Source of the DNA: Verrucomicrobium sp.
GTDB lineage: Bacteria > Verrucomicrobiota > Verrucomicrobiia > Methylacidiphilales > UBA1321
Assembly: GCA_017849585.1 (NCBI GenBank)
Contig: JAFIGT010000039.1
Span: 62,001 to 126,000 of the forward strand
DNA length: 64,000 nt
Direction of reading: 5' to 3'
Positions 43,425 through 52,427 of the stretch are shown one piece after another. The notes beneath the pieces are model-generated. The model ran no database searches, had not been told where the DNA came from, and worked only from the letters and a program-made list of their open reading frames with translations. The stretch's first letter is position 1. Each line of letters opens with the position of its first letter. A program made the position numbers and the translations under genes.

Positions 43425-46322
43425 TTATTTGGCGGGGATCAATTTTCCGTAGAGCGACGGATTTTTATCTCCGCCAATACCGTTGCCCCATTCGAGATAA
43501 CCGACGCGGCCCGAGCCATCGTTTTCATTCACGACCAGGCCGACGCGAACCGATTTGCCTGCCGTGTAGGTGAGTGGGAACAGTTCCGACCACGGGAAAC
43601 GCAATTGATAGAGTGTTTTGTCTTCACTGCGTGCGATTTGACACTGCGCAAAGCGGGCGGGTTGTCCCGCGGGTGACCAATTACCCGGAAGATCTCCGCG
43701 CAATTCGGCTGCGGCGATTTTCATCACTACGGGGCCTTGCGCGGTAAGAGCGATGGCGAATTCGGTATTGCCTCCGACCAATCCATTTTCCTCGCAATCG
43801 ATGGCCAGTTGAAGGCTGTCGCCATACCATAAACGATTCGTCGCTTCATTTTGTACATGCAGCGGATCGGTCACTTCCACGATCACATCCAGTCCGTTCG
43901 CATGCGACGAGATGGCCGCACGAGCCGTCAGCGGCTTCGGCTTGGCGGTGTTCAGTGCGACAGTCCAGTGCCAGTCTTGCGTTACCGGGAACGTCTCCAC
44001 GTTGGAGTTTTTGCCTGCTTTGTAGAGCTCTGCGGTCAATAGCGGTGCTTCTGGAACGGGTAATGATTGTTGCTGTTGCTCGCGGGGATTGATCAAAACG
44101 CGGGCGGGCTTCAATCCGGCCAGTGTCTTCGATTCGGGCGCACTCAGAAAGTAGAGCGTACCCGGAAGGAAGGTGGTTTCCGCACTTGCGGGATTTAGCG
44201 ACTTGGATTCCCAGTCGCAGAGCGTGGAGTTCTTGCCGACCAATCCGCCGAGCACCTCACGCGCCTTGGCGGCGGCGTCTACCCAGAGGACGAGCAGCTC
44301 GCCGCGTTTTGTCTTGAGCTGTACGGCAGAACCCGTTCCGGACAGGGCATACTCGTTTACATATTCCGACTTTTTGCCGGTGAGATTCAGGAACGTCGCC
44401 ATCACGATTGCCGCGTGACGCGGTTCGGGGCGGGGTCGTTTGCGAAAGAGTCCCGAACTATGCACGAACCAGCGTTGTTCGACGGCGAAATCGAGCTCCT
44501 CAATTTCCACCAAATTCAGAATTTCAAAAAGAATCGTCCGCTGAACGCCGCCCCGCAGTTGTTGCAGGTAGTCCTTCATCATGCGTTCCGACAGCGCGGT
44601 TTCCGAGGGGAAGGGCCCCTTCTGGAAATTGCCGCAAAGAATCGCATGCCATTCCGAATTCACGATGGGCCGGGGTTTCGCGTTTAGTGATTGCTCGATG
44701 CGACGATACGGCGTTTCGTTATTCCACGAGCCATGCAAGGACAGGGTATCGTAGTAGGGACCAGCACCGAGACGCAGCACGTTCCAATAAAAGGAATGGT
44801 AATTGGCGCGGGCGCCGAGGCCACCCAACCAGACATCCGAATCAGGTTGTTCCTTTTTGATCGTCTCATAACCGGCCTGCAACAGTTTGACATAATTCGC
44901 GGGCGTGTCGGACCAGTAACAACTCGCGCCCGGCATGTTCGGTTCATTCCAGATTTCCCAGATCTTGATGCGGTCCTTGTAGCGTGCGACCACCTTGGAC
45001 ATGAAATTGCGGAAATCATTCATGTCGCTTGGCGCGTAAGCTGTGGCTTTGCGTACGCACACGTCGATCTGGTTGGCCTCCTCCGGATGTGGCGAAGCCC
45101 AGAGGGGTGTATAGGCAATATTGGCGACCATTTCGATGCCCGCTTTGGACAGGGCATTCACATGCGGATCGACCATCTCCCAGCGATAAACTCCCTTTTC
45201 GGGTTCGAGACCTTTTTCGAGATTGCTGAATTGTGCGCCCCACCCGACGCTGTGCAGCAGTGCAAGATCGAGTCCCACGTATTGGGCGAGCGGAATTGTC
45301 TCGGGCGCCATGATGTAGGTGAATCCCAATTGGCCGCCATGTCCGGGATCGGACAGAAGAGGAGGCATGATGACAAACTGAAAGCGGTCATGCCGGATTT
45401 TGCTGACTGCTCCATTCGGTGCTTGCAGTTGAATCAATGTGGGAGCCAAGGGGAGCGGTTCGCTGTTGGGAACTAATCCGAAGAAACGCACTTCGTAATA
45501 ACCGGGCTCGGACGCTTTCCACGACCACCCTTTGCTGATCACGTCGGCTTTGGGTGTCGTGACTGTAGCAATGTTCTCGCCACGTACATTGGTGATGCGG
45601 CCCTCAATCGCGGAAACATTCGCCGGGAATTGTCCATTCGCTAGTGTGAAGACCGCAGGTTCGCCCAGCGTCCACCACGATCCGACCTTGGCCGGGGTGA
45701 GTGTCAGCTTGAGCTTGGCCGGGCCGGTTTCGCGCAGATCGACGGGACTGATTTTCACGCGGCGAAACGATAATGAACCGCCGAGACCATCTGAGGATTT
45801 ATATTCGTGCGTAGCGAGATTGACGGCCAGCTTGATCGCGCTTTCGGGAATTTCCGAGGGTGGAATTTCTACTCGAAACGATTTCCATCCGGTCGTCAAC
45901 GCTGCCAACGTTGGTACACCAAGATCGAATCGACCGATACATTTGCTCTCATTGTTCCACGTAACGAACGTCCATGCTCGATTGCCAGCGAAGTCCGCAG
46001 AGCGTCTCGCCTCGAATTCAATGCGCAGGCCATTCCGGTACGGCGTGATGTCGACCGGTGCCGACACGATCCCGACCGGATCTTTCTTCGTGGCAGGAAT
46101 ATGAACGAATCTGCCGTCCTCGCCCTGCTCGATCGCCATCCCATCAGGTCGAGCCCCCGAAGGCCAGGAATAAAACGTCCAACCCGGAGGCGTACCATTG
46201 GGTTTGAGAGGGAGACTGAAATCACCGTTCTCGAGTGACTGCGCCAAGCCTGTCGAGACAATGAAAGCGAGGAGATAAATGCCGAGGAGCATTCCTTGAA
46301 TGTAACATTTAAAAGAAAGCAT
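43425..46322 (-). CDS. Secreted clan GH-A glycoside hydrolase with C-terminal CBM9-like domain
   Basis: A 965-residue exported enzyme. The signal peptide ends near GLAQ. An N-terminal CBM-like domain (ENGDFSLPLKPNGTPPGWTF to FRRVKI) is followed by a beta-sandwich and a barrel from about residue 330. The acid/base residue is E460 in WEIWNEPN and the nucleophile E557 in IVNSEWH. The last 170 residues (from about HWTVALNTAK) resemble CBM9/DOMON domains and end GYLEWGNGIGGDKNPSLYG. Its closest relative in the window is the gene at 48896-51355, which has the same ending. I start at the ATG at 46322 rather than TTG at 46325. A promoter lies just upstream (46340-46367). Confidence 0.83.
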   Translation of the reverse strand: MLSFKCYIQGMLLGIYLLAFIVSTGLAQSLENGDFSLPLKPNGTPPGWTFYSWPSGARPDGMAIEQGEDGRFVHIPATKKDPVGIVSAPVDITPYRNGLRIEFEARRSADFAGNRAWTFVTWNNESKCIGRFDLGVPTLAALTTGWKSFRVEIPPSEIPESAIKLAVNLATHEYKSSDGLGGSLSFRRVKISPVDLRETGPAKLKLTLTPAKVGSWWTLGEPAVFTLANGQFPANVSAIEGRITNVRGENIATVTTPKADVISKGWSWKASEPGYYEVRFFGLVPNSEPLPLAPTLIQLQAPNGAVSKIRHDRFQFVIMPPLLSDPGHGGQLGFTYIMAPETIPLAQYVGLDLALLHSVGWGAQFSNLEKGLEPEKGVYRWEMVDPHVNALSKAGIEMVANIAYTPLWASPHPEEANQIDVCVRKATAYAPSDMNDFRNFMSKVVARYKDRIKIWEIWNEPNMPGASCYWSDTPANYVKLLQAGYETIKKEQPDSDVWLGGLGARANYHSFYWNVLRLGAGPYYDTLSLHGSWNNETPYRRIEQSLNAKPRPIVNSEWHAILCGNFQKGPFPSETALSERMMKDYLQQLRGGVQRTILFEILNLVEIEELDFAVEQRWFVHSSGLFRKRPRPEPRHAAIVMATFLNLTGKKSEYVNEYALSGTGSAVQLKTKRGELLVLWVDAAAKAREVLGGLVGKNSTLCDWESKSLNPASAETTFLPGTLYFLSAPESKTLAGLKPARVLINPREQQQQSLPVPEAPLLTAELYKAGKNSNVETFPVTQDWHWTVALNTAKPKPLTARAAISSHANGLDVIVEVTDPLHVQNEATNRLWYGDSLQLAIDCEENGLVGGNTEFAIALTAQGPVVMKIAAAELRGDLPGNWSPAGQPARFAQCQIARSEDKTLYQLRFPWSELFPLTYTAGKSVRVGLVVNENDGSGRVGYLEWGNGIGGDKNPSLYGKLIPAK

Positions 46323-46339
46323 CAATTGCTATCATATGA

Positions 46340-46367
46340 ATTATAGATATATATTCGAGTAGACAAA
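46340..46367 (-). promoter_or_regulatory. Promoter of the GH-A gene at 43425-46322
   Basis: On the minus strand TTTGTC (46367-46362) and TATAAT (46345-46340) are 16 bases apart. The -10 is a perfect match to the sigma-70 consensus. It sits about 18 bases before the start codon in an AT-rich 93-base gap, so the transcript would have a very short leader. It suggests this gene can be transcribed separately from those upstream. Confidence 0.55.
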
Positions 46368-46418
46368 TGAAACCTTAATAGAAGGAAGGTAACATTTTAG
46401 AGGAGTAAATGACCCGAC

Positions 46419-48881
46419 TCACTCCAAGACCCAACCTAATTCCTGCACGGTTAGCTGAGTGCGTTCATGGGGCAGCGCGCTTACCGAGATCTCACAGGAA
46501 ACGATCTCATCGAGATTGAGCGCTTCATCCGCATAAGGCTTGCGGTAGCCTTGAAAGACAAACAAAGAGAAGGGCAGCGTGAAACGTTGACCTTCCGCGC
46601 TGCCCATTTTCTTTTCTTCGACCGGGAGCGTGCAGGCATACGCAGCACCGGAGCGCTCAATCAGTATCAAGGAAATCTGGGCTCCGGCCGGGAGCGATCC
46701 TGCGCAGAGACGAAGGGTAACGGCTTTGGCTCCGGCGGGAATCAGTTCGTCTTTCGTCAAATGACAGACTGCGGTGGCCCAAGTGGTGCCGACGGTTTTG
46801 TTGGGAGCTTCGCCCAAGTGAATGGAGACAGTCGTGGCATTGGTGTCGGTTGCAATTGTGGCCTGCGTACCTGCGGGGGTGATGCTTCGCCAGACCGCAG
46901 TTGGGCTGGTCACGGCCACTCGACATTGCGATTTCGGAGTGAGTTCTTCGGGGCAAAATACCACCGGCAAGGAAAGTCGGCTGGGGACTCCGTCGCCGAA
47001 ACGGCCTGTCACCTCAATCCACCGCACCCGGCCATCGGCATGAGAAGCGTTGCCGCGCACCACCAAGCGGAGTGTGGCGCGGGCTCCAGCGGCCAGCGTT
47101 TGCTTGGCTTCTGGTAATTGGGCTACGATGCCTTCCGTTGCCTCCACTTTCCACTCACCTTTGAGTTCACTGGAGCTAAAATTATAAATATCGAGATCGA
47201 GAACGTTCTCTAGGTGTGTGAGCAAAAAGAAATCGCCGATACGGCTCTTGAAACGATCGGGTCTTCGAAAATCCGCCACCACGGGAGAGATTCCCAAGGG
47301 CTTCGTCCCCGCTTGAATCGCGCGAGTGGGTGGTGGCGTGACAGCTACCGTCGCCGTGGATTTCAATACGAGATAGAGCGGTTCGGGTCCGATCGATTCC
47401 GGCGGACGCGCTAATTTTCGACCCCACATATCCCAGGCGCTTTCCGTGGCCGGAGGCATCCACGCGATGGGCGTTTGGCCTTGAGTCCACGCCACGACGA
47501 CTTTCTGTTTTTTGCCATCGATCACGCAGTCGAGGAGCCAGCCCTCGACTCCGGCGGGAAGGGATTGCAGGGCGCCGAGTGGAACGGCTCCGGCCAGCAG
47601 GCGACCGGCCGCGGCCAGCGCGACATAGGCCGGACGCGGCTCCAGTGTCTCCGGCATGAGCACGCCCCAGGTCTGGCCCGATTCCTCGGTAAAATCAAAC
47701 AGGCAGAAATAATAGAGCCGATCGTTTCCGTCATGGAGGCCGCGAGTATAAAGCTTCGCGATGTCGGCCGCTTGCTGCGCTTCCGTGGCGGCGCTGAGTC
47801 GTCCCCGCTTGCGATCAGCGATCGGATAGCTGCCATAGCTGGATTCCGTCACCCACACCGGGAGATTGCCGCTGAGTCCATCGAAGTTGCGACGTCGTTG
47901 TCGGGATAATTCCGGGCTTTTATGAGCGTGAAAATGGTAACTATCAATTGCCTCAAGGTAGCCGTTTCGCGAAAGCGATTCGGCATGGGGAATGCCAATT
48001 CCCATGGCGGTATGGATTGATGGATTTGTCGCGCGGGCGGCGAGGCGAAAGACCTTGGTTGCGGCGGCAATTTCACTGCCAATATAGCCGCCCCCGATGC
48101 CCTCTGGTTCATTCCACGCCTCGTAGGCTTCCACTGTGCTGCCGGTTTTTTCGATGAGACGACGCACGTAAGCGGCGTAGTCGCGGTAATCGACGGGAAA
48201 TTTCTTGCGCGGACGCACACCCCAATCGGCACTCACCTGAAAGCGTGGCGGCGTGGCAGGCTCCGTCATCAGCAGGAGCTTGAGTCCCGTTTTGGCATAG
48301 GCGTCCGTGGCGAGTTTTAAACTCTCAGCGGAACGATTGCCGGAATCCACCCACGAGCCATCATCTGCCGCAAGCCAGGTCCAGGCCACGGCATCCCGCA
48401 CGCCGTTCACCCCTGCCAACGCGACGAGATTGGCCGCATCATCGAAGGAGGAAATCCGTCCGAGAATATAATAACCGGTGAGCCAGGTCTGCGCGCAAAT
48501 CGGACTTTTCTCAGGTGTGGGAATGGTAAGTGGCGCCAGCACGGCCAGCGCGGTATCGACCGGCTCCGTTGCAGGAGACCATGTCACACGGTAAAATCCA
48601 ATGCCGAGTTTGCCTAGTCCGATTTTTTCTCCCGCGACTTCACCAGAGGCGATCACGGCACCGTTGACATCGGTGAGCGACCAGCGCTGCACCGATTTAC
48701 TCGGTACAGAGAGCGTGACGGCTTCTCCTGAAAGAAAAATGTTACCCGGGTGATGTGACAAAGTTCGCGGTAGAGGCCGCTCCGCATTCGTCTCGGCGCG
48801 ACATCCGGCCACCGTCGAGTCCAGTATTCCAACCACGAGCAACAAGGAGATCAAGCGGAGCGGAGTCGGCAAAGAGATCAT
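46419..48881 (-). CDS. GH-A-clan hydrolase with lipoprotein-type signal
   Basis: An 820-residue exported protein. The signal peptide ends in TVAGC, which fits a lipobox (VAGC), so it may be lipid-anchored. A beta-sandwich domain is followed by a barrel with the acid/base residue E258 in AYEAWNEPEG and the nucleophile E346 in WVTESSY. The C-terminal third holds beta-sandwich domains that I cannot name. The layout is unlike its two GH-A neighbours, which have CBM9-like ends. I start at the ATG at 48881, which fits the signal peptide and follows the stop of the upstream gene by 14 bases. The longer frame from 48968 overlaps that gene. Confidence 0.8.
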   Translation of the reverse strand: MISLPTPLRLISLLLVVGILDSTVAGCRAETNAERPLPRTLSHHPGNIFLSGEAVTLSVPSKSVQRWSLTDVNGAVIASGEVAGEKIGLGKLGIGFYRVTWSPATEPVDTALAVLAPLTIPTPEKSPICAQTWLTGYYILGRISSFDDAANLVALAGVNGVRDAVAWTWLAADDGSWVDSGNRSAESLKLATDAYAKTGLKLLLMTEPATPPRFQVSADWGVRPRKKFPVDYRDYAAYVRRLIEKTGSTVEAYEAWNEPEGIGGGYIGSEIAAATKVFRLAARATNPSIHTAMGIGIPHAESLSRNGYLEAIDSYHFHAHKSPELSRQRRRNFDGLSGNLPVWVTESSYGSYPIADRKRGRLSAATEAQQAADIAKLYTRGLHDGNDRLYYFCLFDFTEESGQTWGVLMPETLEPRPAYVALAAAGRLLAGAVPLGALQSLPAGVEGWLLDCVIDGKKQKVVVAWTQGQTPIAWMPPATESAWDMWGRKLARPPESIGPEPLYLVLKSTATVAVTPPPTRAIQAGTKPLGISPVVADFRRPDRFKSRIGDFFLLTHLENVLDLDIYNFSSSELKGEWKVEATEGIVAQLPEAKQTLAAGARATLRLVVRGNASHADGRVRWIEVTGRFGDGVPSRLSLPVVFCPEELTPKSQCRVAVTSPTAVWRSITPAGTQATIATDTNATTVSIHLGEAPNKTVGTTWATAVCHLTKDELIPAGAKAVTLRLCAGSLPAGAQISLILIERSGAAYACTLPVEEKKMGSAEGQRFTLPFSLFVFQGYRKPYADEALNLDEIVSCEISVSALPHERTQLTVQELGWVLE

Positions 48882-48895
48882 GTGCAGTGTGCTGG

Positions 48896-51355
48896 TTACG
48901 GATTGGGGGCGGGAGTCAGCGTGCCATAGAGCGACGGATCTTTCGAGCTTCCAATGCCGCTTGACCATTCGATCCAGCCGATGCGACCTCCGCCATTGTT
49001 GTCATTCACGAGGAGAGAGAAGTAGAGCGGCTTTCCGCTCTTCCAGACGAGTGGATACAATTCATTCCAATCTATCCGGACTTTATAGCGCCACCGGCTC
49101 TCGCCTATTTTTTCCACCACGGCGTTTCCGAATTGCACCATTTGATTGCCGGGAGTCCATCGTGCTGGCAGATCACCAGCGAGGCTTGGAGCGATATTTT
49201 TCCACAGGACGCTACCTTCCTTTGTGAGAGCCACGGCGAATTCCATCAAGCCACCCGGCATTCCCCGCTCCTCGGCATCGATGGCGAACTGGAGGCTGTC
49301 GCCCGCCCAGTATTCGCCGCGTTTACCCTCCTGATGATGGGTCTCATCTCCCGAAACATCGACGATGAGATCAAGCCCGCTGGCATGGCAGGCTACGGCA
49401 AAGCGGGCGGTGTAATCCTTGGGTGACGTGGCTCCGTTCGCGCTTGCGAATTTCCACGGCCCTTCGATCCAATTGATTTTGGATTCATTCAGGAGCTGAC
49501 CTTGCGGCATGGTTAAGAGTGGTTGTGTCTGATAGAGACCACGCGGCCCCGTGTGTTCTTTTTTCAGACGTCGTTCGCGTTCTTCTTTGGAAATCAGGAC
49601 GTTATCGGAGATCGGGATTGTCTTGAGGAATTCCGCTTTCGCGTCAGTCAGCCAGTAGGCGCGACCGGGCAGAATTGACAGCGAAGTGGTGGAGAGGGAA
49701 CGCCCTTCCCAATCGATCGCACGCGTATCGGAACTGATGGCCTTCAGCAGGAGCGGGTCCATTGGCATCGCCTTGTCGGTCGTATTCCACACGAGAATCA
49801 GTGACTTGTAATTTGTCTCCACCCATGCCGCTTTTTGACCGCTCGAGAATTCAAACTCTCCGCGATACGTGAGCTTGCCCTGAATCCTGTCGAGGAAGGT
49901 ACGCATGACCACGGCCACGAGTCGCGGCTCGATCTGCGGATAACGGCGGAACAAGCCGGAAGGCTGAATGTTATAGCGTTCTTCGCGCGAGTAGGGGATC
50001 ACCTCCATCTCAAAACGATTCGTGTTATTAATCAGGCAGAAAAACGTGGTCTGCAATGCGCCGTATTTGATCTGCATCAGATGATCCTGCAGCATGCGCA
50101 ACGCGAGCTCGCTTTCCGTGGGGAGGGGGCCGGTAGTGCCGAGGGAATCGACGAGAATGGAGTGACACTCGGTGTTCAGCCAAGGCTTCGGTTTCACACC
50201 GAATTTCTGGTCGAGCGCATAAAAGCCGTCCGGTGTTTGCATTCGGCCATGAATCCCGAGCCAGTCGAAATAGGGACCGCCTCCGAGCCGGAGTAATTCG
50301 CGATAGAACGGAAGATAGCGCGAAGTCATGCCGCCAATGATCACATCCGAATCCGGCTGTACGGACTTGACGGTTTCGTAACCATTCTTGAGCAGCTCCA
50401 CGAATTTCTCCGGTGTGTCCCGCCAAAATACGCTGAAGCCCGGCAGGTGTGGCTCGTTCCACAACTCCCATTGCCGGATCTGACCCTTGTAGCGCGTGAC
50501 GATGGCACGCACCGCATTAGTCCAGTCATTCATATCCTTCGGCGGATAGGCAGCATAGCCGGGGACGCAAATATCCATTTGCGTTTTTTCCGGATGAGTT
50601 GAAGCCCACTTTGGTGTGTTCTGGATCACCGCTTGAACGGCAAAACCGTTCTTGCGGAACAGCTCCATGTACTCGTCGTACTTTTCCCACTGAAACTTGC
50701 CGCGTTCCGGTTCCAGCAAGAGCTGCGCGGAAGTTTTGTCGGCCCATTCCCAGCCATTGCCGCCCCAGAGAAACCAGAAGCGCACGAAGCTAAAGCCGAT
50801 CAGATTGGCGGCGATCACATCGTCGGTGGCTTTCTCACAGTGAAAGCCGAATTGTGGCGGACGCTCGACGGCAGGCCGCGCTCCAGACGGGGCGACGGCG
50901 ATGGTGAATTTCTCGCGATACAACAAGCGGGTGCGCGAACGATCATTCAGCGATTTAACCACCCATGGTTCGACAAATGTTCTGGGCTCGCTTTCACCTT
51001 TTTCGCGATAAGTAAAAGTCACCTCGTAAAAACCCGGCTGCGTCGGTTTCCACGACCATCCTTCATGGACGAGCGCAGCACGGGCTACGGTAGATTCGGC
51101 CACTGGGGTACCGAGCGAGTCGACAACCTTGCCGGTCAGGCTTTCCAGCCAATCGGGGACCGTGCTGGTGAGGACATGGAAACGGACGACATCGCCCAGA
51201 GTCCACCAGCTATAAGTGGCGTTGCCGCGCAAGGTGAATTCAATCGTCCGTTTGGCTGCGGGTGCCTCGTTGGCTGTTCCTTCCGCCTGAATCCCTGTGC
51301 AAAGAGGGAGAATCCAGACGGCCAAAGCGACGCTGAGTGGGCGTGAAAAAAACAC
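48896..51355 (-). CDS. Secreted clan GH-A glycoside hydrolase with C-terminal CBM9-like domain
   Basis: An 819-residue exported enzyme related to the gene at 43425. A beta-sandwich region leads to a barrel with acid/base E301 in WELWNEPH and nucleophile E396 in WLNTECHS. The C-terminal 170 residues form a CBM9-like domain ending IGWIEWSSGIGSSKDPSLYG, almost the same wording as in its relative. The start is uncertain. A TTG at 51397 gives a longer frame, but a hairpin covers it. A GTG at 51355 gives a compact signal peptide (charged FFSRP followed by a hydrophobic core ending GIQAEG), so I prefer it. It follows a PEP-CTERM gene on the same strand. Confidence 0.8.
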   Translation of the reverse strand: MFFSRPLSVALAVWILPLCTGIQAEGTANEAPAAKRTIEFTLRGNATYSWWTLGDVVRFHVLTSTVPDWLESLTGKVVDSLGTPVAESTVARAALVHEGWSWKPTQPGFYEVTFTYREKGESEPRTFVEPWVVKSLNDRSRTRLLYREKFTIAVAPSGARPAVERPPQFGFHCEKATDDVIAANLIGFSFVRFWFLWGGNGWEWADKTSAQLLLEPERGKFQWEKYDEYMELFRKNGFAVQAVIQNTPKWASTHPEKTQMDICVPGYAAYPPKDMNDWTNAVRAIVTRYKGQIRQWELWNEPHLPGFSVFWRDTPEKFVELLKNGYETVKSVQPDSDVIIGGMTSRYLPFYRELLRLGGGPYFDWLGIHGRMQTPDGFYALDQKFGVKPKPWLNTECHSILVDSLGTTGPLPTESELALRMLQDHLMQIKYGALQTTFFCLINNTNRFEMEVIPYSREERYNIQPSGLFRRYPQIEPRLVAVVMRTFLDRIQGKLTYRGEFEFSSGQKAAWVETNYKSLILVWNTTDKAMPMDPLLLKAISSDTRAIDWEGRSLSTTSLSILPGRAYWLTDAKAEFLKTIPISDNVLISKEERERRLKKEHTGPRGLYQTQPLLTMPQGQLLNESKINWIEGPWKFASANGATSPKDYTARFAVACHASGLDLIVDVSGDETHHQEGKRGEYWAGDSLQFAIDAEERGMPGGLMEFAVALTKEGSVLWKNIAPSLAGDLPARWTPGNQMVQFGNAVVEKIGESRWRYKVRIDWNELYPLVWKSGKPLYFSLLVNDNNGGGRIGWIEWSSGIGSSKDPSLYGTLTPAPNP

Positions 51356-51374
51356 AGGAGTGGAGGAATGGCAA

Positions 51375-51403
51375 GGAAGGTTGTTCCGAAGAATCAACCT
51401 TCC
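51375..51403 (-). other. Stable hairpin between the PEP-CTERM and GH-A genes
   Basis: GGAAGGTTG (51375-51383) and CAACCTTCC (51395-51403) form a perfect nine-pair stem with an 11-base loop. No T-run follows on the minus strand, so it is probably not a terminator. On the minus-strand transcript the first arm holds GGAAGG and the TTG candidate start of the GH-A gene. It may act as a processing or stability hairpin or a block on the upstream start. Confidence 0.55.
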
Positions 51404-51451
51404 GCCGTGGAGCAGCGAACCATCATTGAAGCAAGAACAAGGAGCCTGTGC

Positions 51452-52261
51452 CTAGCACAGCTTCCGGCGGCTGCCGCGCAGGAGCGTGGCCAGACCAAAG
51501 GCCAGCAGGGCCAGCGACTGTGGCTCCGGCACGACCGTCAGCAGCGAGACGTTATCAATCGCGTACGAGGTTGAACCTGACACGTTATTGAGAAAGCCCA
51601 AAGAAGCCAGTCCATTGCCATTATTCAACTGGAAATAGGAGAAGGCTGTGGGCGTCGACATGCTCGAACCCACCAATCCGTATGAAAGCGTGTAAGATCC
51701 CGCCGCGAAATCCACTGCGAGGCTCAGATTATAGGCATTTAAGCCAACGCCACCCGCGCCCACAGTCAGATCCGAGCTGGCCAAGAGATTCACGGCGATA
51801 TCTTTCCAGCCCAAGGAAGCCGAGTAAGCTTGGAGATTGAGATAGCCGGCACCATTGGTCCCTTGAACCGCACGGAAATTCAGGGAAGGCGTTCCACCGC
51901 CGGTTTGATTGAAGTTGAAGTTCAGGCTGCGGGTGGTCGCACTGCCGGGATCGGTGGCGGCGAAGACGAAGTCGAATTGGAACTGCTTGGGATTGCCCGC
52001 CGTAAGGCCCGGAGCCAGTGTATCGCTCGTGCCATAAGGAACCACGGCTGCATACGTTGATCCACTCACCAAACCAGCGACGCGAGTTGGTGCGATCGTA
52101 CTGCTCAAGGTACTCCAATTAGTTGGCGTGCCACGGTTTTGCGCATCTAGAGTTCCCCAATTTTCGAGGCCTCCATTGGTGATCATCTGAATCTGCGCGT
52201 GCGCGGATAATCCCGCAACAAACAGCAGTAGTGTGGTGAGGATGGCGGTGGTGGCTTTCAT
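51452..52261 (-). CDS. Secreted PEP-CTERM protein
   Basis: A 269-residue exported protein. The signal peptide ends AHAQ. The mature domain starts with MITNGGLENWG and ends with YAIDNVSLL, a beta-sandwich with the edges of a CBM-like fold. The C terminus is VPEPQ, a hydrophobic stretch, and RGSRRKLC. It is a paralogue of the unanchored protein at 52428-53153 (shared pattern DPGSATTRSLN against DPGTSMARSFN, and NFRAVQG against NLRLVQG). GGAG lies nine bases before the ATG. A strong promoter lies upstream at 52313-52341. Confidence 0.9.
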   Translation of the reverse strand: MKATTAILTTLLLFVAGLSAHAQIQMITNGGLENWGTLDAQNRGTPTNWSTLSSTIAPTRVAGLVSGSTYAAVVPYGTSDTLAPGLTAGNPKQFQFDFVFAATDPGSATTRSLNFNFNQTGGGTPSLNFRAVQGTNGAGYLNLQAYSASLGWKDIAVNLLASSDLTVGAGGVGLNAYNLSLAVDFAAGSYTLSYGLVGSSMSTPTAFSYFQLNNGNGLASLGFLNNVSGSTSYAIDNVSLLTVVPEPQSLALLAFGLATLLRGSRRKLC

Positions 52262-52312
52262 TTTTTTGTTCTCCGATGGATTTCTGGGAATGGATGGTTC
52301 TTGCTGTCAAAA

Positions 52313-52391
52313 ATCCTATTACTTTGAATGTAGGGTGTCAAATGAGCTGGAGCGAAACGTTACGTTTGTACTATTATTATTAGTCTAGTAC
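52313..52391 (-). promoter_or_regulatory. Sigma-70-like promoter with upstream inverted-repeat operators
   Basis: On the minus strand TTGACA (52341-52336) and TAGGAT (52318-52313) are exactly 17 bases apart, the best -35/-10 pair I found. Upstream of the -35 is AAACG-TTA-CGTTT (52355-52367), followed by GTACTA-N12-TAGTAC (52368-52391). The first inverted repeat has the size and central symmetry of LacI-type operators; placement upstream of the -35 box would also suit an activator. The promoter should drive the PEP-CTERM gene and the GH-A genes behind it. Confidence 0.6.
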
Positions 52392-52427
52392 CACTTTGAT
52401 GGCATTGGTGATGCGGGGTTTTCTCGC

